DNA of 36,109 bases, taken from NCBI RefSeq assembly GCF_008298015.1, contig NZ_VTPX01000023.1, forward strand, positions 1 through 36,109. Direction: 5' to 3'. Position 1 is the stretch's first letter. Every line of letters starts with the position of its first letter. This DNA comes from Salinicola corii (GTDB taxonomy: Bacteria > Pseudomonadota > Gammaproteobacteria > Pseudomonadales > Halomonadaceae). Below, in pieces: positions 1 to 6,668 of the stretch. The translations under genes were made by a program, and so were the position numbers. A model generated the notes under the pieces. The model was not told the DNA's origin. It worked only from the letters and a program-made list of their open reading frames with translations, and searched no databases.

Positions 1-1
1 T

Positions 2-100
2 GAACGCCCTCGTCAAACGCTGGGTTGGCGGCCACCCCTTGAGGTTTTTACGGAAGTCCTGCAGCGCTCTGTTGCTGGGCAGGGCAATCGTGTCCACTAG
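2..100 (+). pseudogene. IS30-family transposase, C-terminal fragment
   Basis: An open frame entering from the left edge encodes 32 residues and stops with TAG at 98-100. Its start, ERPRQTLGWRPPLEVF, matches the conserved end of IS30-family DDE transposases (typical form N-x-RPRK-x-LG-x-x-TP-x-E-V-F). Only the tail lies in the window, so whether the element is intact to the left is unknown. Family assignment rests on this one motif. The element appears to have interrupted the AvrD-like gene on the opposite strand. Confidence 0.6.
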
Positions 101-642
101 CGTTGCGCTTGGAACTTGAGACCGCCTTTATTCTTGAGCCTGATATTTTCAATAGATTGCCTTGAGTGTTTGAACCCTTCCACGCTGAAATTGGATGACA
201 ATTGTAGGTCGCTCCTGTCTTTATTAATCACCTCCAGAGCAACACTCATGTTTCCGACTTTTCCTGAAAGCATTACTGTATGCTCACTTTCAGACATGAC
301 TTCGAAGGTAACACGAACGCTATTGAGGTTTTCTAGCGGTTCTCTGGAAGCCCGTATCTTTATCTGAGTAATCTCAAAACTTTCTTTATTCCTTGATGCT
401 AATATCTTATCGCAGGACCTTGTTGACATAAGTATAACGTCGATGCTGCTTAGATGTGGAGGAAGTTTATTTTCTTTTTTGACAGACCAGTCTTCTGGAT
501 AAACCAGCTTCAGCTTCGCCGAATAATCGTAATTTCGAACAACCTCATCCGACAATTCATAGCTTACTTTTTTATAACCTGAACTAAAAAAACGAAATTC
601 AGATGACCCCAGATATGCGTCAGCATCTGCGAATACTTTCAT
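97..642 (-). pseudogene. AvrD-like protein, 3'-truncated by an IS
   Basis: The 181-residue frame has N-terminal features of the AvrD family, the Pseudomonas syringae protein needed for syringolide (acyl-sugar lactone) elicitors. Visible matches are YLGSSEFRFFSSGYKKV near residues 10-26, YPEDWSVK and PHLSSIDVIL. I chose the internal ATG at 642 because AAGGAG lies 8 bases upstream. The longer open frame would run into the thioesterase gene and has no such site. Known AvrD proteins are about 300 residues, so only the N-terminal half remains. The last nine residues and the stop are encoded by bases 97-126, which look like an IS30 terminus. It lies 22 bases downstream of the thioesterase gene on the same strand, so the two were probably co-transcribed. 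Base composition is far more AT-rich than the rest of the window, indicating transfer. The AvrD assignment is from recalled motifs and was not searched. Confidence 0.55.
101..126 (+). repeat. Probable IS30-family terminal inverted repeat
   Basis: The 26 bases directly after the transposase stop codon look like an IS30-type terminus (GTTGCGCTTGG then ending GACCGCC). This is inferred from position and from general recollection of such ends, because the partner terminus is outside the window. If correct, the IS/host junction is at about 126/127. The stop codon and last nine residues of the AvrD-like frame would then be IS-encoded. Confidence 0.45.
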
Positions 643-664
643 GCCTGATGCTCCTTTATGCGAA

Positions 665-1342
665 TTACGAAATAAAGCGGGCCACTTCTTTTGAGTTATC
701 CCTAAAGTAAAAGTGACCACCTTTTAATGTCGTTAACTTAAACTCGTTGAGCGTGTAATCTTCCCACTTTAGCATTTCCTTTTCAGATGCCAGTGAGTCA
801 TCCGTCGCAACCAGCGCATGAATCGCGCATCTGACTTTGGGGTAGCTACCTCTTCTGTAGTTACTTAACAGCCGGAGATCGTTCGCTAGTTTGGATTTCG
901 CTTCTTTGAGTCGCGCTGGATTTCTCGCAATAACCTGAGGTATGCCCCCTAAATCTACAACCTTCCTAAACCCATTGTCCGAGTCTGCACTGAAAATCCT
1001 TAAACTAACAATAAGCTCCGGGGGCTTACAGGCCGATACAACTAACTTCCTGATGTTGAGCTGGTTGCTGAGCATCAATGCCAGCTCATAACCAATTATG
1101 GCTCCCATGCTATGACCAAAAAATGTAATAGGCTCATCAATGTTACTAAGTTGTGACTTCAACTCTTCCAGCGTGCGGTTAAAGTGTGAAGTGGTTTTTT
1201 CCGGATCGCTCTTGCTGTCTCTGCCTGAGTACGTCAGTGAAAACATTCTGACACTATGTGGCAAATGTTTATTAAGTATCTCGAATGATGTTTTCCCACC
1301 ACCGGCATACGGAAAGCAAACAATCACATTTTCGCTACTCAT
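665..1342 (-). CDS. Type II thioesterase (GrsT/SrfA-D-like alpha/beta hydrolase)
   Basis: A 225-residue alpha/beta hydrolase of the usual size for type II thioesterases, which remove wrong acyl groups from carrier proteins of NRPS/PKS lines or release acyl chains. The N-terminus has the family-typical FPYAGGG. The nucleophile elbow is GHSMG with Ser78, an acidic candidate lies in ATDDS, and the catalytic His is in GGHFYF (His210). The ATG at 1342 is preferred because GGAG sits five bases upstream; GTG at 1348 and ATG at 1345 are in frame but too close to that site. A frame ending at 1345 overlaps this start region, suggesting translational coupling to a lost upstream gene. No synthase or carrier protein lies nearby, so the gene is probably an orphan of a larger transferred biosynthetic operon. 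The frame is AT-rich but intact. Confidence 0.85.
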   Translation of the reverse strand: MSSENVIVCFPYAGGGKTSFEILNKHLPHSVRMFSLTYSGRDSKSDPEKTTSHFNRTLEELKSQLSNIDEPITFFGHSMGAIIGYELALMLSNQLNIRKLVVSACKPPELIVSLRIFSADSDNGFRKVVDLGGIPQVIARNPARLKEAKSKLANDLRLLSNYRRGSYPKVRCAIHALVATDDSLASEKEMLKWEDYTLNEFKLTTLKGGHFYFRDNSKEVARFIS

Positions 1343-1344
1343 CA

Positions 1345-1542
1345 TCACTCCATGTAAATCACCAGAGGATTGGCAGTCTCATTTACCCAATGCAACGTTA
1401 CTAAAGGGTGCTCATGCCAGCGACCGATTTCTTGAGCACCTTGGCGTAAACCTCCAGCGCCTTTTGTCAGTCCAGTGTCTTGCACGACCGCAATAAGAGT
1501 GCTGATCCTCGCACCAAATTTATTCTTAGTCTGACTCGTGTC
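1345..1542 (-). pseudogene. Possible 3' remnant of a gene upstream of the thioesterase
   Basis: An open frame of 65 codons without a clear start ends in TGA at 1347-1345, overlapping the ATG triplets of the thioesterase start. That layout is typical of coupled genes in an operon. The last residues (HWVNETANPLVIYME) look like ordinary protein sequence. The middle (about 1400-1480) has higher GC and is open in other frames, so this may be a mosaic. I do not recognise the product. Confidence 0.25.
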
Positions 1543-1735
1543 TCACTGAGACTTCAGTTTTACCTAAGCTCTATATATCTAGGTAAGTCTGGTCCACGCT
1601 ACCGCCGGGGAGAAGTCACCAACTCTCCCATAGCCACTCATTTCTTCGTCTGATTCACAGTAGGGCTCAATCTCACTATAAAATACGATTCGTACCGTTT
1701 CAAATCAAATGAGAAAGATTTTCTCCCTTGAGCTA
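1350..1735. other. AT-rich gene-poor stretch between thioesterase and IS5 remnant
   Basis: Apart from the possible 3' gene remnant, this stretch holds no convincing gene on either strand. It is AT-rich like the thioesterase and AvrD-like genes. It carries one 7-base inverted repeat (1560-1586). The 8-mer CCCTTGAG at 1725-1732 recurs at 2412-2419 on the other side of the IS5 remnant. A promoter for the leftward thioesterase gene could lie here, but I cannot place one firmly. Confidence 0.5.
1560..1586. promoter_or_regulatory. Inverted repeat upstream of the thioesterase/AvrD-like genes
   Basis: TTACCTA at 1560-1566 and TAGGTAA at 1580-1586 are perfect 7-base arms around a 13-base AT-rich spacer. 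It lies in the AT-rich patch upstream of the leftward thioesterase gene and could be an operator for a dimeric regulator. No regulator is visible, so this is structure only. Confidence 0.25.
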
Positions 1736-2414
1736 GATTTTGTACGAGAAGTCAGCTCGTAGGCGCCGGCTTATGGGAGCCAGGCATACCGTAGCGGCAA
1801 CGCTTGCGCGGTCGCCCCGCCTTTCCTGGCAGATGGATGGTCTCTATTGTGGCCATGAAATGACGAGTGTCGGCGTTCTGACCCTGTTACAGCGTGAAGG
1901 TCAGTGGCCATCCATGTCGGTCACAGACTAAATGGAATTTGGTGGTCAAGCCGCCCCGGCTGCGCCCCAACGCATGGTCTACCGGGTTCATCCGGCCCCC
2001 TTTTGCCGCCTCCCAAGGCGGTCCGTGTGGCACGAACGGCCATGGAGTCGACCATCCAGTATCCAGGTCCATCAGGCCATCCTCGCGAAGCGGGAGCGGG
2101 AGCGGGAGCCGCGTCAGCATGGCGTCGAAGGCGCCATCATCACGCCACTGGTGGAATCGTTCATACACCGTGGGTCAGGGGCCGTAACGCTCGGGAAGAT
2201 CGCGTCACTTGGCGCCCGAGCAAAAGGATCCGGAAAATGCCGTTCAACGCATGGCGGTCATCAAGACGGGCTCGCCTCGTCGTTTTCGACGGCGACACGA
2301 TATTCTCGATAAGGGCCCGGCCGTGGTCGGATATCTCGTGGCGTCCTGCCATACCTCACCTATGCTGTTGAGGCATAGAAGAATCCTCGCAAAATCTACT
2401 TTTCGTATAAACCC
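1736..2414 (-). mobile_element. IS5-family (IS427-type) element, degenerate and internally deleted
   Basis: The right end (2395-2414) contains CTTTTCGTATAAACCC and the left end near 1740 contains TTTGTACGAGAAGT, roughly inverted copies of each other. The same end sequence recurs at 15345-15360 beside efp. Between the ends lies a broken transposase gene read leftwards. The element is about 680 bases, shorter than the roughly 850 of intact relatives, because the 3' part of the transposase is missing. CCCTTGAG occurs at both flanks (1725-1732 and 2412-2419), partly within the right end. Confidence 0.65.
1786..2352 (-). pseudogene. IS5-family transposase pseudogene
   Basis: The N-terminus starts at ATG 2352 (MAGRHEISDH, then ARLDDRHALNGIF), the usual beginning of IS427-group IS5 transposases. 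The reading frame shifts near 2165, after which TVYERFHQWRDDG-type sequence continues in another frame. Further small shifts occur around 2060-2000, before VDHALGRSRGGLTTKFH. After GRPRKRCRY (about 1790) the normal C-terminal third, roughly 90 residues with the last catalytic region, is absent and the frame runs into the left terminus. Several frameshifts, an in-frame stop (near 1886) and the deletion make it non-functional. Confidence 0.7.
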
Positions 2415-2428
2415 TTGAGTTTCTCCGG

Positions 2429-2574
2429 GCCTGTTGATTAGCTATCAGCAGGCTTTGGCCTTAGGGTGAGCATCCATAAACCCTGAGGCGTTGTAGCCTA
2501 AGAGCTAGATTAGCCCCCTGATGCCCTCTATCTCGATAGCTCGAATGGCATCCAAGCTCCTCCCAATCCGGAGT
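2429..2574 (+). ncRNA. Candidate IS110 left-end bridge RNA region
   Basis: The non-coding leader before the IS110-type transposase start folds into successive hairpins. The first pairs 2429-2438 with 2444-2453 (10 pairs, loop TAGCT). The second pairs 2458-2466 with 2481-2489 (nine pairs, 14-base loop). The third pairs GATGCC 2520-2525 with GGCATC 2547-2552, enclosing CTATC/GATAG with unequal internal loops. A small CTCC/GGAG stem closes at 2574. IS110-group elements carry their bridge RNA in this position. That this leader is such an RNA is inference. With the transposase truncated it cannot act in cis. Confidence 0.35.
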
Positions 2575-2607
2575 AAGGCTGCACGAACAAGGAAAGGCGA
2601 CGAGAGC

Positions 2608-2709
2608 ATGGCAGTGATCGCTATCGACGTCAGCAAGCAGAAACTCGACTGCGCTTGGTTACGCGATATGTCGACTGGCAAGGTCAAGACCCGGGTGTTC
2701 GCCAATCGT
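2608..2709 (+). pseudogene. IS110-family transposase, N-terminal fragment
   Basis: ATG at 2608 opens a frame reading MAVIAIDVSKQKLDCAWL, the standard start of IS110-family transposases. It includes the first acidic residue of the RuvC-like DEDD site in AIDVSK. After about 34 residues (RVFANR) the family similarity stops and the frame ends shortly at TGA after unrelated residues. The junction near 2706-2710 joins directly to the 3' stub of an oxidoreductase gene. A deletion or rearrangement therefore removed the rest of the IS together with the 5' part of that host gene. Confidence 0.65.
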
Positions 2710-2710
2710 C

Positions 2711-2950
2711 GACAACTTCCCTCGGATCGAACATGAAGCGACGCGCCTGATCGGCCCGACCCTCGAGGGCGTCGGCTGGTATCCCGGCGTCGACGGCCAC
2801 CTGCGCCTGCCCGGACAACCGATCTGGGTGGTCGGCGACGCCTGCGGGCTGTTCCGAGGTATCGTGGCCGCCTTTATCAGCGGCCACTATGCGGCCAGTG
2901 CAGTGCTGTCGATCTTGTCGGAAGCGTCGCTACGGGAGGAACCGCTCTGA
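2711..2950 (+). pseudogene. FAD-dependent oxidoreductase, C-terminal stub
   Basis: Seventy-nine in-frame codons end in TGA at 2948-2950. The sequence contains PIWVVGDACGLFRGIVAAFISGHYAA, split here as PIWVVGDACGLFRG and IVAAFISGHYAAS. This is the C-terminal FAD-contact motif (GDAxGxxRG) of flavin-dependent oxidoreductases of roughly 400-500 residues. There is no start codon or N-terminal Rossmann motif, and the upstream sequence is the IS110 fragment, so the gene is destroyed. Codon use and GC match the host chromosome. Its TGA overlaps the ATG of the NUDIX gene, so the two once formed an operon. Confidence 0.65.
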
Positions 2951-3396
2951 TGGCTGCCCCCATTTCCCGCGTGGGTGTCGGTGTCATCGTCACCCGCCCC
3001 GGCGGCTACCTGCTGCTCGGCTACCGTATCAAGGCCGGAGAGACACCCACCTGGTGTCTTCCCGGTGGACACGTCGAACCCGGGGAGACCTTCGAGGCCG
3101 CGGCACTGCGGGAACTGCACGAAGAGACCGGCATCGTCACTCGGCAGCCGGTCGAGATATTCGCCTTCCTGCAACAACTGGACAGCGACCGCACCGCGAT
3201 CACCGGCGCGGCACTGATTTCACTCGGCGACGAAATCGCCGAGCCCCGCGTAACCGAGCCGGATGTCTTCGATCGCTGGACGTGGTTTCCGCAAAAGGAG
3301 CTCCCCACGCCGCTGTTTCCGGCCAGCGACGCCATGCTCAGCCTGTGGCAGGATAGGCCCTGCCCCGAAGGCTGGCGTATCTATCGCGTCGACTAA
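2950..3396 (+). CDS. NUDIX hydrolase
   Basis: A 148-residue NUDIX protein. The full Nudix box G-x5-E-x7-REUxEExGU is present at residues 40-62 (G40, E46, REL 54-56, EE 58-59, G61), binding the divalent metals that hydrolyse a nucleoside diphosphate linked to another group. The start is fixed by overlap with the preceding oxidoreductase stop (TGATG) and by GGGAGG about 10 bases upstream. Substrate cannot be told from sequence; the C-terminal half (FDRWTWFPQKELP) resembles small nucleotide-sugar or dNTP-type hydrolases. Its original operon promoter was probably lost with the 5' part of the upstream gene, so current expression may depend on IS-derived or internal promoters. Confidence 0.85.
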   Translation: MAAPISRVGVGVIVTRPGGYLLLGYRIKAGETPTWCLPGGHVEPGETFEAAALRELHEETGIVTRQPVEIFAFLQQLDSDRTAITGAALISLGDEIAEPRVTEPDVFDRWTWFPQKELPTPLFPASDAMLSLWQDRPCPEGWRIYRVD

Positions 3397-3438
3397 GCGA
3401 GGCCTTACCCTCATTTTCGAACACTCAGGGAGCAACCG

Positions 3439-3855
3439 ATGCCACTGGAAATCTCCCGCAACGTGTCGATCCCCGACAACGAGATCGAACTCATCGCCGT
3501 ACGCGCCCAGGGTGCCGGTGGCCAGAACGTCAACAAGGTCTCCTCGGCGATCCACCTGCGCTTCGACATCCGCGCCTCCAGTCTGCATCCCGGGTTCAAG
3601 GAGAAGCTGCTGGCCCTGAGTGACAAACGCATCACTCGCGACGGCATCGTCGTGATCAAGTCACAGGAGCACCGCACCCAGGAGCTCAATCGCGAGGCAG
3701 CATTGTCGCGACTCAGGCAACTGATCAAGCCGGTGCTCTACGGCGACAAACCGCGCCGCCCCACCAAACCCACCCGCAGCGCCAAGCGCAAGCGCGTCGA
3801 TCAGAAGACGAAGCACGGCCAGAAGAAACGCCTCCGCGGCCGTATCGACGACTGA
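3439..3855 (+). CDS. arfB: Alternative ribosome-rescue factor ArfB (YaeJ)
   Basis: This 138-residue protein has the class I release-factor catalytic loop GGQ at residues 27-29 (AQGAGGQNVNKVSSAIHLRF). That loop hydrolyses peptidyl-tRNA on stalled ribosomes. It lacks the codon-reading domain of RF1/RF2. The C-terminal 40 residues are a Lys/Arg-rich tail (KRKRVDQKTKHGQKKRLRGR), which in ArfB inserts into the empty mRNA channel. Size matches the family (about 140). GGGAG lies six bases before the ATG. It may be co-transcribed with the NUDIX gene 42 bases upstream. Confidence 0.93.
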   Translation: MPLEISRNVSIPDNEIELIAVRAQGAGGQNVNKVSSAIHLRFDIRASSLHPGFKEKLLALSDKRITRDGIVVIKSQEHRTQELNREAALSRLRQLIKPVLYGDKPRRPTKPTRSAKRKRVDQKTKHGQKKRLRGRIDD

Positions 3856-3869
3856 GCCGGTGACGAGAT

Positions 3870-5054
3870 CTACCCCCGGTCGGAAACGCCGGCCAGCTCA
3901 TTGAGGCGACGCTCGGCGATTCTCGCCAGCAGGCTGGCGCCGATCGGCAGAATCCCGTCATCGAGCACGAAGGCCGGGTTATGAACAGGAATATCACCGG
4001 CATGGCCGACCCAGCAGTAGGAGCCCGGCACGACCTTGAGCATGTCGGCGAAATCCTCGCTGCCCATCGCCGGTCGGCCGAGATCGGCCACGTTGGCATC
4101 ACCGACGATATCCCTGGCCGCGGCCGCCAGTGCCTCGGTCTGCTCGGGGTGATTCTCCAACACCGAGAAGATATTGCGGATATCGACCTCGATCTCGACG
4201 CCGTAGGCGTTGGCCAGCCCGGCGGCGAGTTCGCGGATGCGCCGATGGATCATCGTCGCGACACCCTCGTCGAAGGTGCGAATGGTGCCGGAGAGCGTCG
4301 CCGACTGGGGGATCACGTTATAGGCGGAACCCGAATGCAGTTGGGTGATCGACACCACCGCCGCGTCCAGAGGATTGGTATTGCGGCTGACGATGCTCTG
4401 CATCGCCTGGGAGAGCTGGGTCGCCACCACGATGGGATCGCGGGCGTGGTTGGGCTGCGCGCCGTGGCTGCCACGGCCGCGAATGACGATATCGAAGAAC
4501 TCGGCGCCGGCCATCGCCTTGCCGGTCATCACGCGGACCTGGCCATGATCGAGATGCGGCGCGTTATGCAACGCATAGACCTCGTCGCAGGGGAAGCGCT
4601 CGAACAGCTTCTCGGCGATCATCGCCCGCGCACCGCCCAGCCCCTCCTCGGCGGGCTGGAAGATCAGCACCACGCGTCCGCCGAAATCCCGCGTCTCGGC
4701 GAGATAGCGTGTCGCACCCAGCAGCATCGTGGTATGGCCATCGTGGCCGCAGCCGTGGAAACGGCCGGGGAAGGTCGAGGCGAACGGCAGCTCGGTCTCC
4801 TCGTCCATCGGCAGCGCATCCATGTCGGCGCGCAGTCCCACTGTCCGGCCGGGCCCTCGCCGGCCGTCGACGATACCGATGACCCCGGTGCCGCCCAGCC
4901 CGGTGTGCACCTCGATATCGAGCTTGCGCAGGTAGTCGGCCACGATCCCCGACGTGCGCCGTTCCTCGAAGCCGATCTCGGGATGCGCATGGAGGTCGTG
5001 GCGAATACTGATCAGTTCGTCGGTAAAGGCTTCGATACGCGGTAGCGTTGTCAT
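3870..5054 (-). CDS. M20 family amidohydrolase (hippurate/N-acyl-amino-acid hydrolase type)
   Basis: A 394-residue M20D-type metallohydrolase. RHDLHAHPEIGFEE (residues 19-32) is the usual start motif. HGCGHDGH (100-107) carries the metal-binding Cys and His, and FQPAEEGLGGA holds the catalytic and metal Glu. Family members cleave N-acyl amino acids, aminobenzoyl-glutamate or small amides in the cytoplasm. ATG at 5054 has AAGGAG five bases upstream; the in-frame start seven codons earlier has no comparable site. It is the last gene of the leftward peptide-uptake operon, 28 bases after the M81 gene, suggesting it finishes degradation of what the transporter imports. Exact substrate unknown. Confidence 0.85.
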   Translation of the reverse strand: MTTLPRIEAFTDELISIRHDLHAHPEIGFEERRTSGIVADYLRKLDIEVHTGLGGTGVIGIVDGRRGPGRTVGLRADMDALPMDEETELPFASTFPGRFHGCGHDGHTTMLLGATRYLAETRDFGGRVVLIFQPAEEGLGGARAMIAEKLFERFPCDEVYALHNAPHLDHGQVRVMTGKAMAGAEFFDIVIRGRGSHGAQPNHARDPIVVATQLSQAMQSIVSRNTNPLDAAVVSITQLHSGSAYNVIPQSATLSGTIRTFDEGVATMIHRRIRELAAGLANAYGVEIEVDIRNIFSVLENHPEQTEALAAAARDIVGDANVADLGRPAMGSEDFADMLKVVPGSYCWVGHAGDIPVHNPAFVLDDGILPIGASLLARIAERRLNELAGVSDRG

Positions 5055-5082
5055 GACGGCTCCTTGCGATGGCAAAAGGGAA

Positions 5083-6603
5083 TCAGACGAGCTGTGGCAC
5101 GGGAGAGAATGGCCGTCCCAGCGGCGAGGTCCGCAGTCCCGGGCGCAGCCGTCTCCACGGCAGTACGGCTGGATCGACCGCCATCGGACCTGGCGCGGCG
5201 CAGACCAGAATCATCTCTGCGATAGGTGCGAAATCGGCCCTAAAGTGCACCGAGCTCTTGTTGACCAAAATGGCCTGTTCGAGCGGTTCGATGCCCACCG
5301 AACGGTACATCGTCAGATCAGCCATCTGGGCCTTGCGGCTGACCACAACGATCCGCACCTCGTCGATTCGCAGACACGCTGACGGCCCCATGTCGAGACG
5401 ACCGCCTCCATAATAGGGGCCCGGGGCCACGAAACGGCCGTCGGAGAGCGCCTCGATCGTGAATGCCGCTTCTAGCGGAGAGTCCCCCGACACCCCGGAG
5501 TGCCCGCCCAGCGCCAGCCGGACGACGGCGCCGACACCCGCTTCGTGCGCTGCTCTCGCCGCCGCCGGATCGAACACGTTGCCGATCGCCGCTCGCCGGG
5601 CCCGACAGACGACGAGCGCCTTGAGCATGCCCATGGTGTCGGAATTGCCGCCGGCGCCAGGATTGTCTTGAGTATCGGCGATCACCACCGGCCGTGCGGC
5701 GCTCTCCGCCAGCCGCATCGCCTCGCGCACCCCCTCCTCCGGTTCGAACACCCGCCCCGAGAATGCCGACTCCTGCGCGGCGATGAGCGCCGTCAACTCA
5801 TCGGCGGCTGCATCGGCGCTGGCCTGATCTCTCCCATAGACGATGACGCTGGGGGCGCAGTCGGCGAAGTCCGCCGCCGGGAATCCGGTCAGGAAAGAGA
5901 CCGAAGGAAGCGATTCGCTCTTCATCGCCGCGACCTGGGCATAGAGCGAACGGCAAGGCTCCTCCGCCGTGCACTGCCAGGCGATCGGTATCAGGAAATC
6001 GAGCTGGCGAAACGCCTTGGCCGGGCGCTTGTCGCTTGCCAGCAGCATCGCCATGGCGGCGGCACAGCGGGCACCGGTCTCCGCCATATCGACGTGGGGA
6101 TAGGTTCGATAAGCGATCAGCATATCGGCCTGCTCGACCATCGCTGGTGTCACGTTGCCATGCAGGTCCAGCGAGACGACGATCGGCACGGCGTCACCAA
6201 CCAGTGCCCGCACCCGCCGAATCAACTCGCCCTCGCCATCGTCGAGATGCTCGGCGACCATGGCCCCGTGGAGGTCGAGATAGACACCGTCGAGCGGCAT
6301 GGCTTCCCGCATGCTCGCCAGCAAACGCCGGGCAATGCGCTCAAAGGCATCCTCGGTGACATGTGCCGACGGACTCGCCGCCGTCCAGAGCGTCGGGATC
6401 AGCGTCCACGCCCGGGCCTCGACGGCGTCGATGAAACCGCACAGGCCGATGTTGCTATCCGCTACCGCGGAGAAGATCGCCTCGCCCTCGGTGAGCGGCG
6501 GCGCACCACCACCACGCGCGAAATCCTCGTAGGTTGCCGGGCTGGGCGCGAAGGTGTTGGTTTCGTGCAGAAAACCGCCGACGGCGATACGGAGCAGTGA
6601 CAT
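5083..6603 (-). CDS. M81 family metallopeptidase (MlrC-like)
   Basis: The 506-residue protein has the two-domain layout of the M81/MlrC family (DUF1485 N-terminal and MlrC C-terminal). Conserved sites include GGFLHETNTFAP (residues 9-20), YLDLHGAMV, SLDLHGNVTP, AYRTYPHVDMAETG and ADTQDNPGAGGNSDT. MlrC itself is a zinc hydrolase cutting linearised microcystin and its tetrapeptide product. Most homologues sit beside peptide ABC transporters and their substrates are unknown. AAGGA lies seven bases before the ATG. A 65-base gap separates it from the ATPase gene upstream, close enough for one transcript. Microcystin as substrate should not be assumed. Confidence 0.87.
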   Translation of the reverse strand: MSLLRIAVGGFLHETNTFAPSPATYEDFARGGGAPPLTEGEAIFSAVADSNIGLCGFIDAVEARAWTLIPTLWTAASPSAHVTEDAFERIARRLLASMREAMPLDGVYLDLHGAMVAEHLDDGEGELIRRVRALVGDAVPIVVSLDLHGNVTPAMVEQADMLIAYRTYPHVDMAETGARCAAAMAMLLASDKRPAKAFRQLDFLIPIAWQCTAEEPCRSLYAQVAAMKSESLPSVSFLTGFPAADFADCAPSVIVYGRDQASADAAADELTALIAAQESAFSGRVFEPEEGVREAMRLAESAARPVVIADTQDNPGAGGNSDTMGMLKALVVCRARRAAIGNVFDPAAARAAHEAGVGAVVRLALGGHSGVSGDSPLEAAFTIEALSDGRFVAPGPYYGGGRLDMGPSACLRIDEVRIVVVSRKAQMADLTMYRSVGIEPLEQAILVNKSSVHFRADFAPIAEMILVCAAPGPMAVDPAVLPWRRLRPGLRTSPLGRPFSPVPQLV

Positions 6604-6668
6604 GAAGAATTCCTTGAATCCACTTGATCATGAAAAAAGAGGCAATTAGGCCGAGTAGCACCGGCCAT

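Noticed and set aside
643-720. Longer start of the AvrD-like frame
   Set aside because: It would overlap the thioesterase gene, and the AAGGAG site fits the ATG at 642.
3981-5045. Long open frame (354 codons) on the plus strand opposite the M20 gene
   Set aside because: Antisense shadow caused by high GC; no family motifs, while the opposite strand has full M20 motifs and a good ribosome site.
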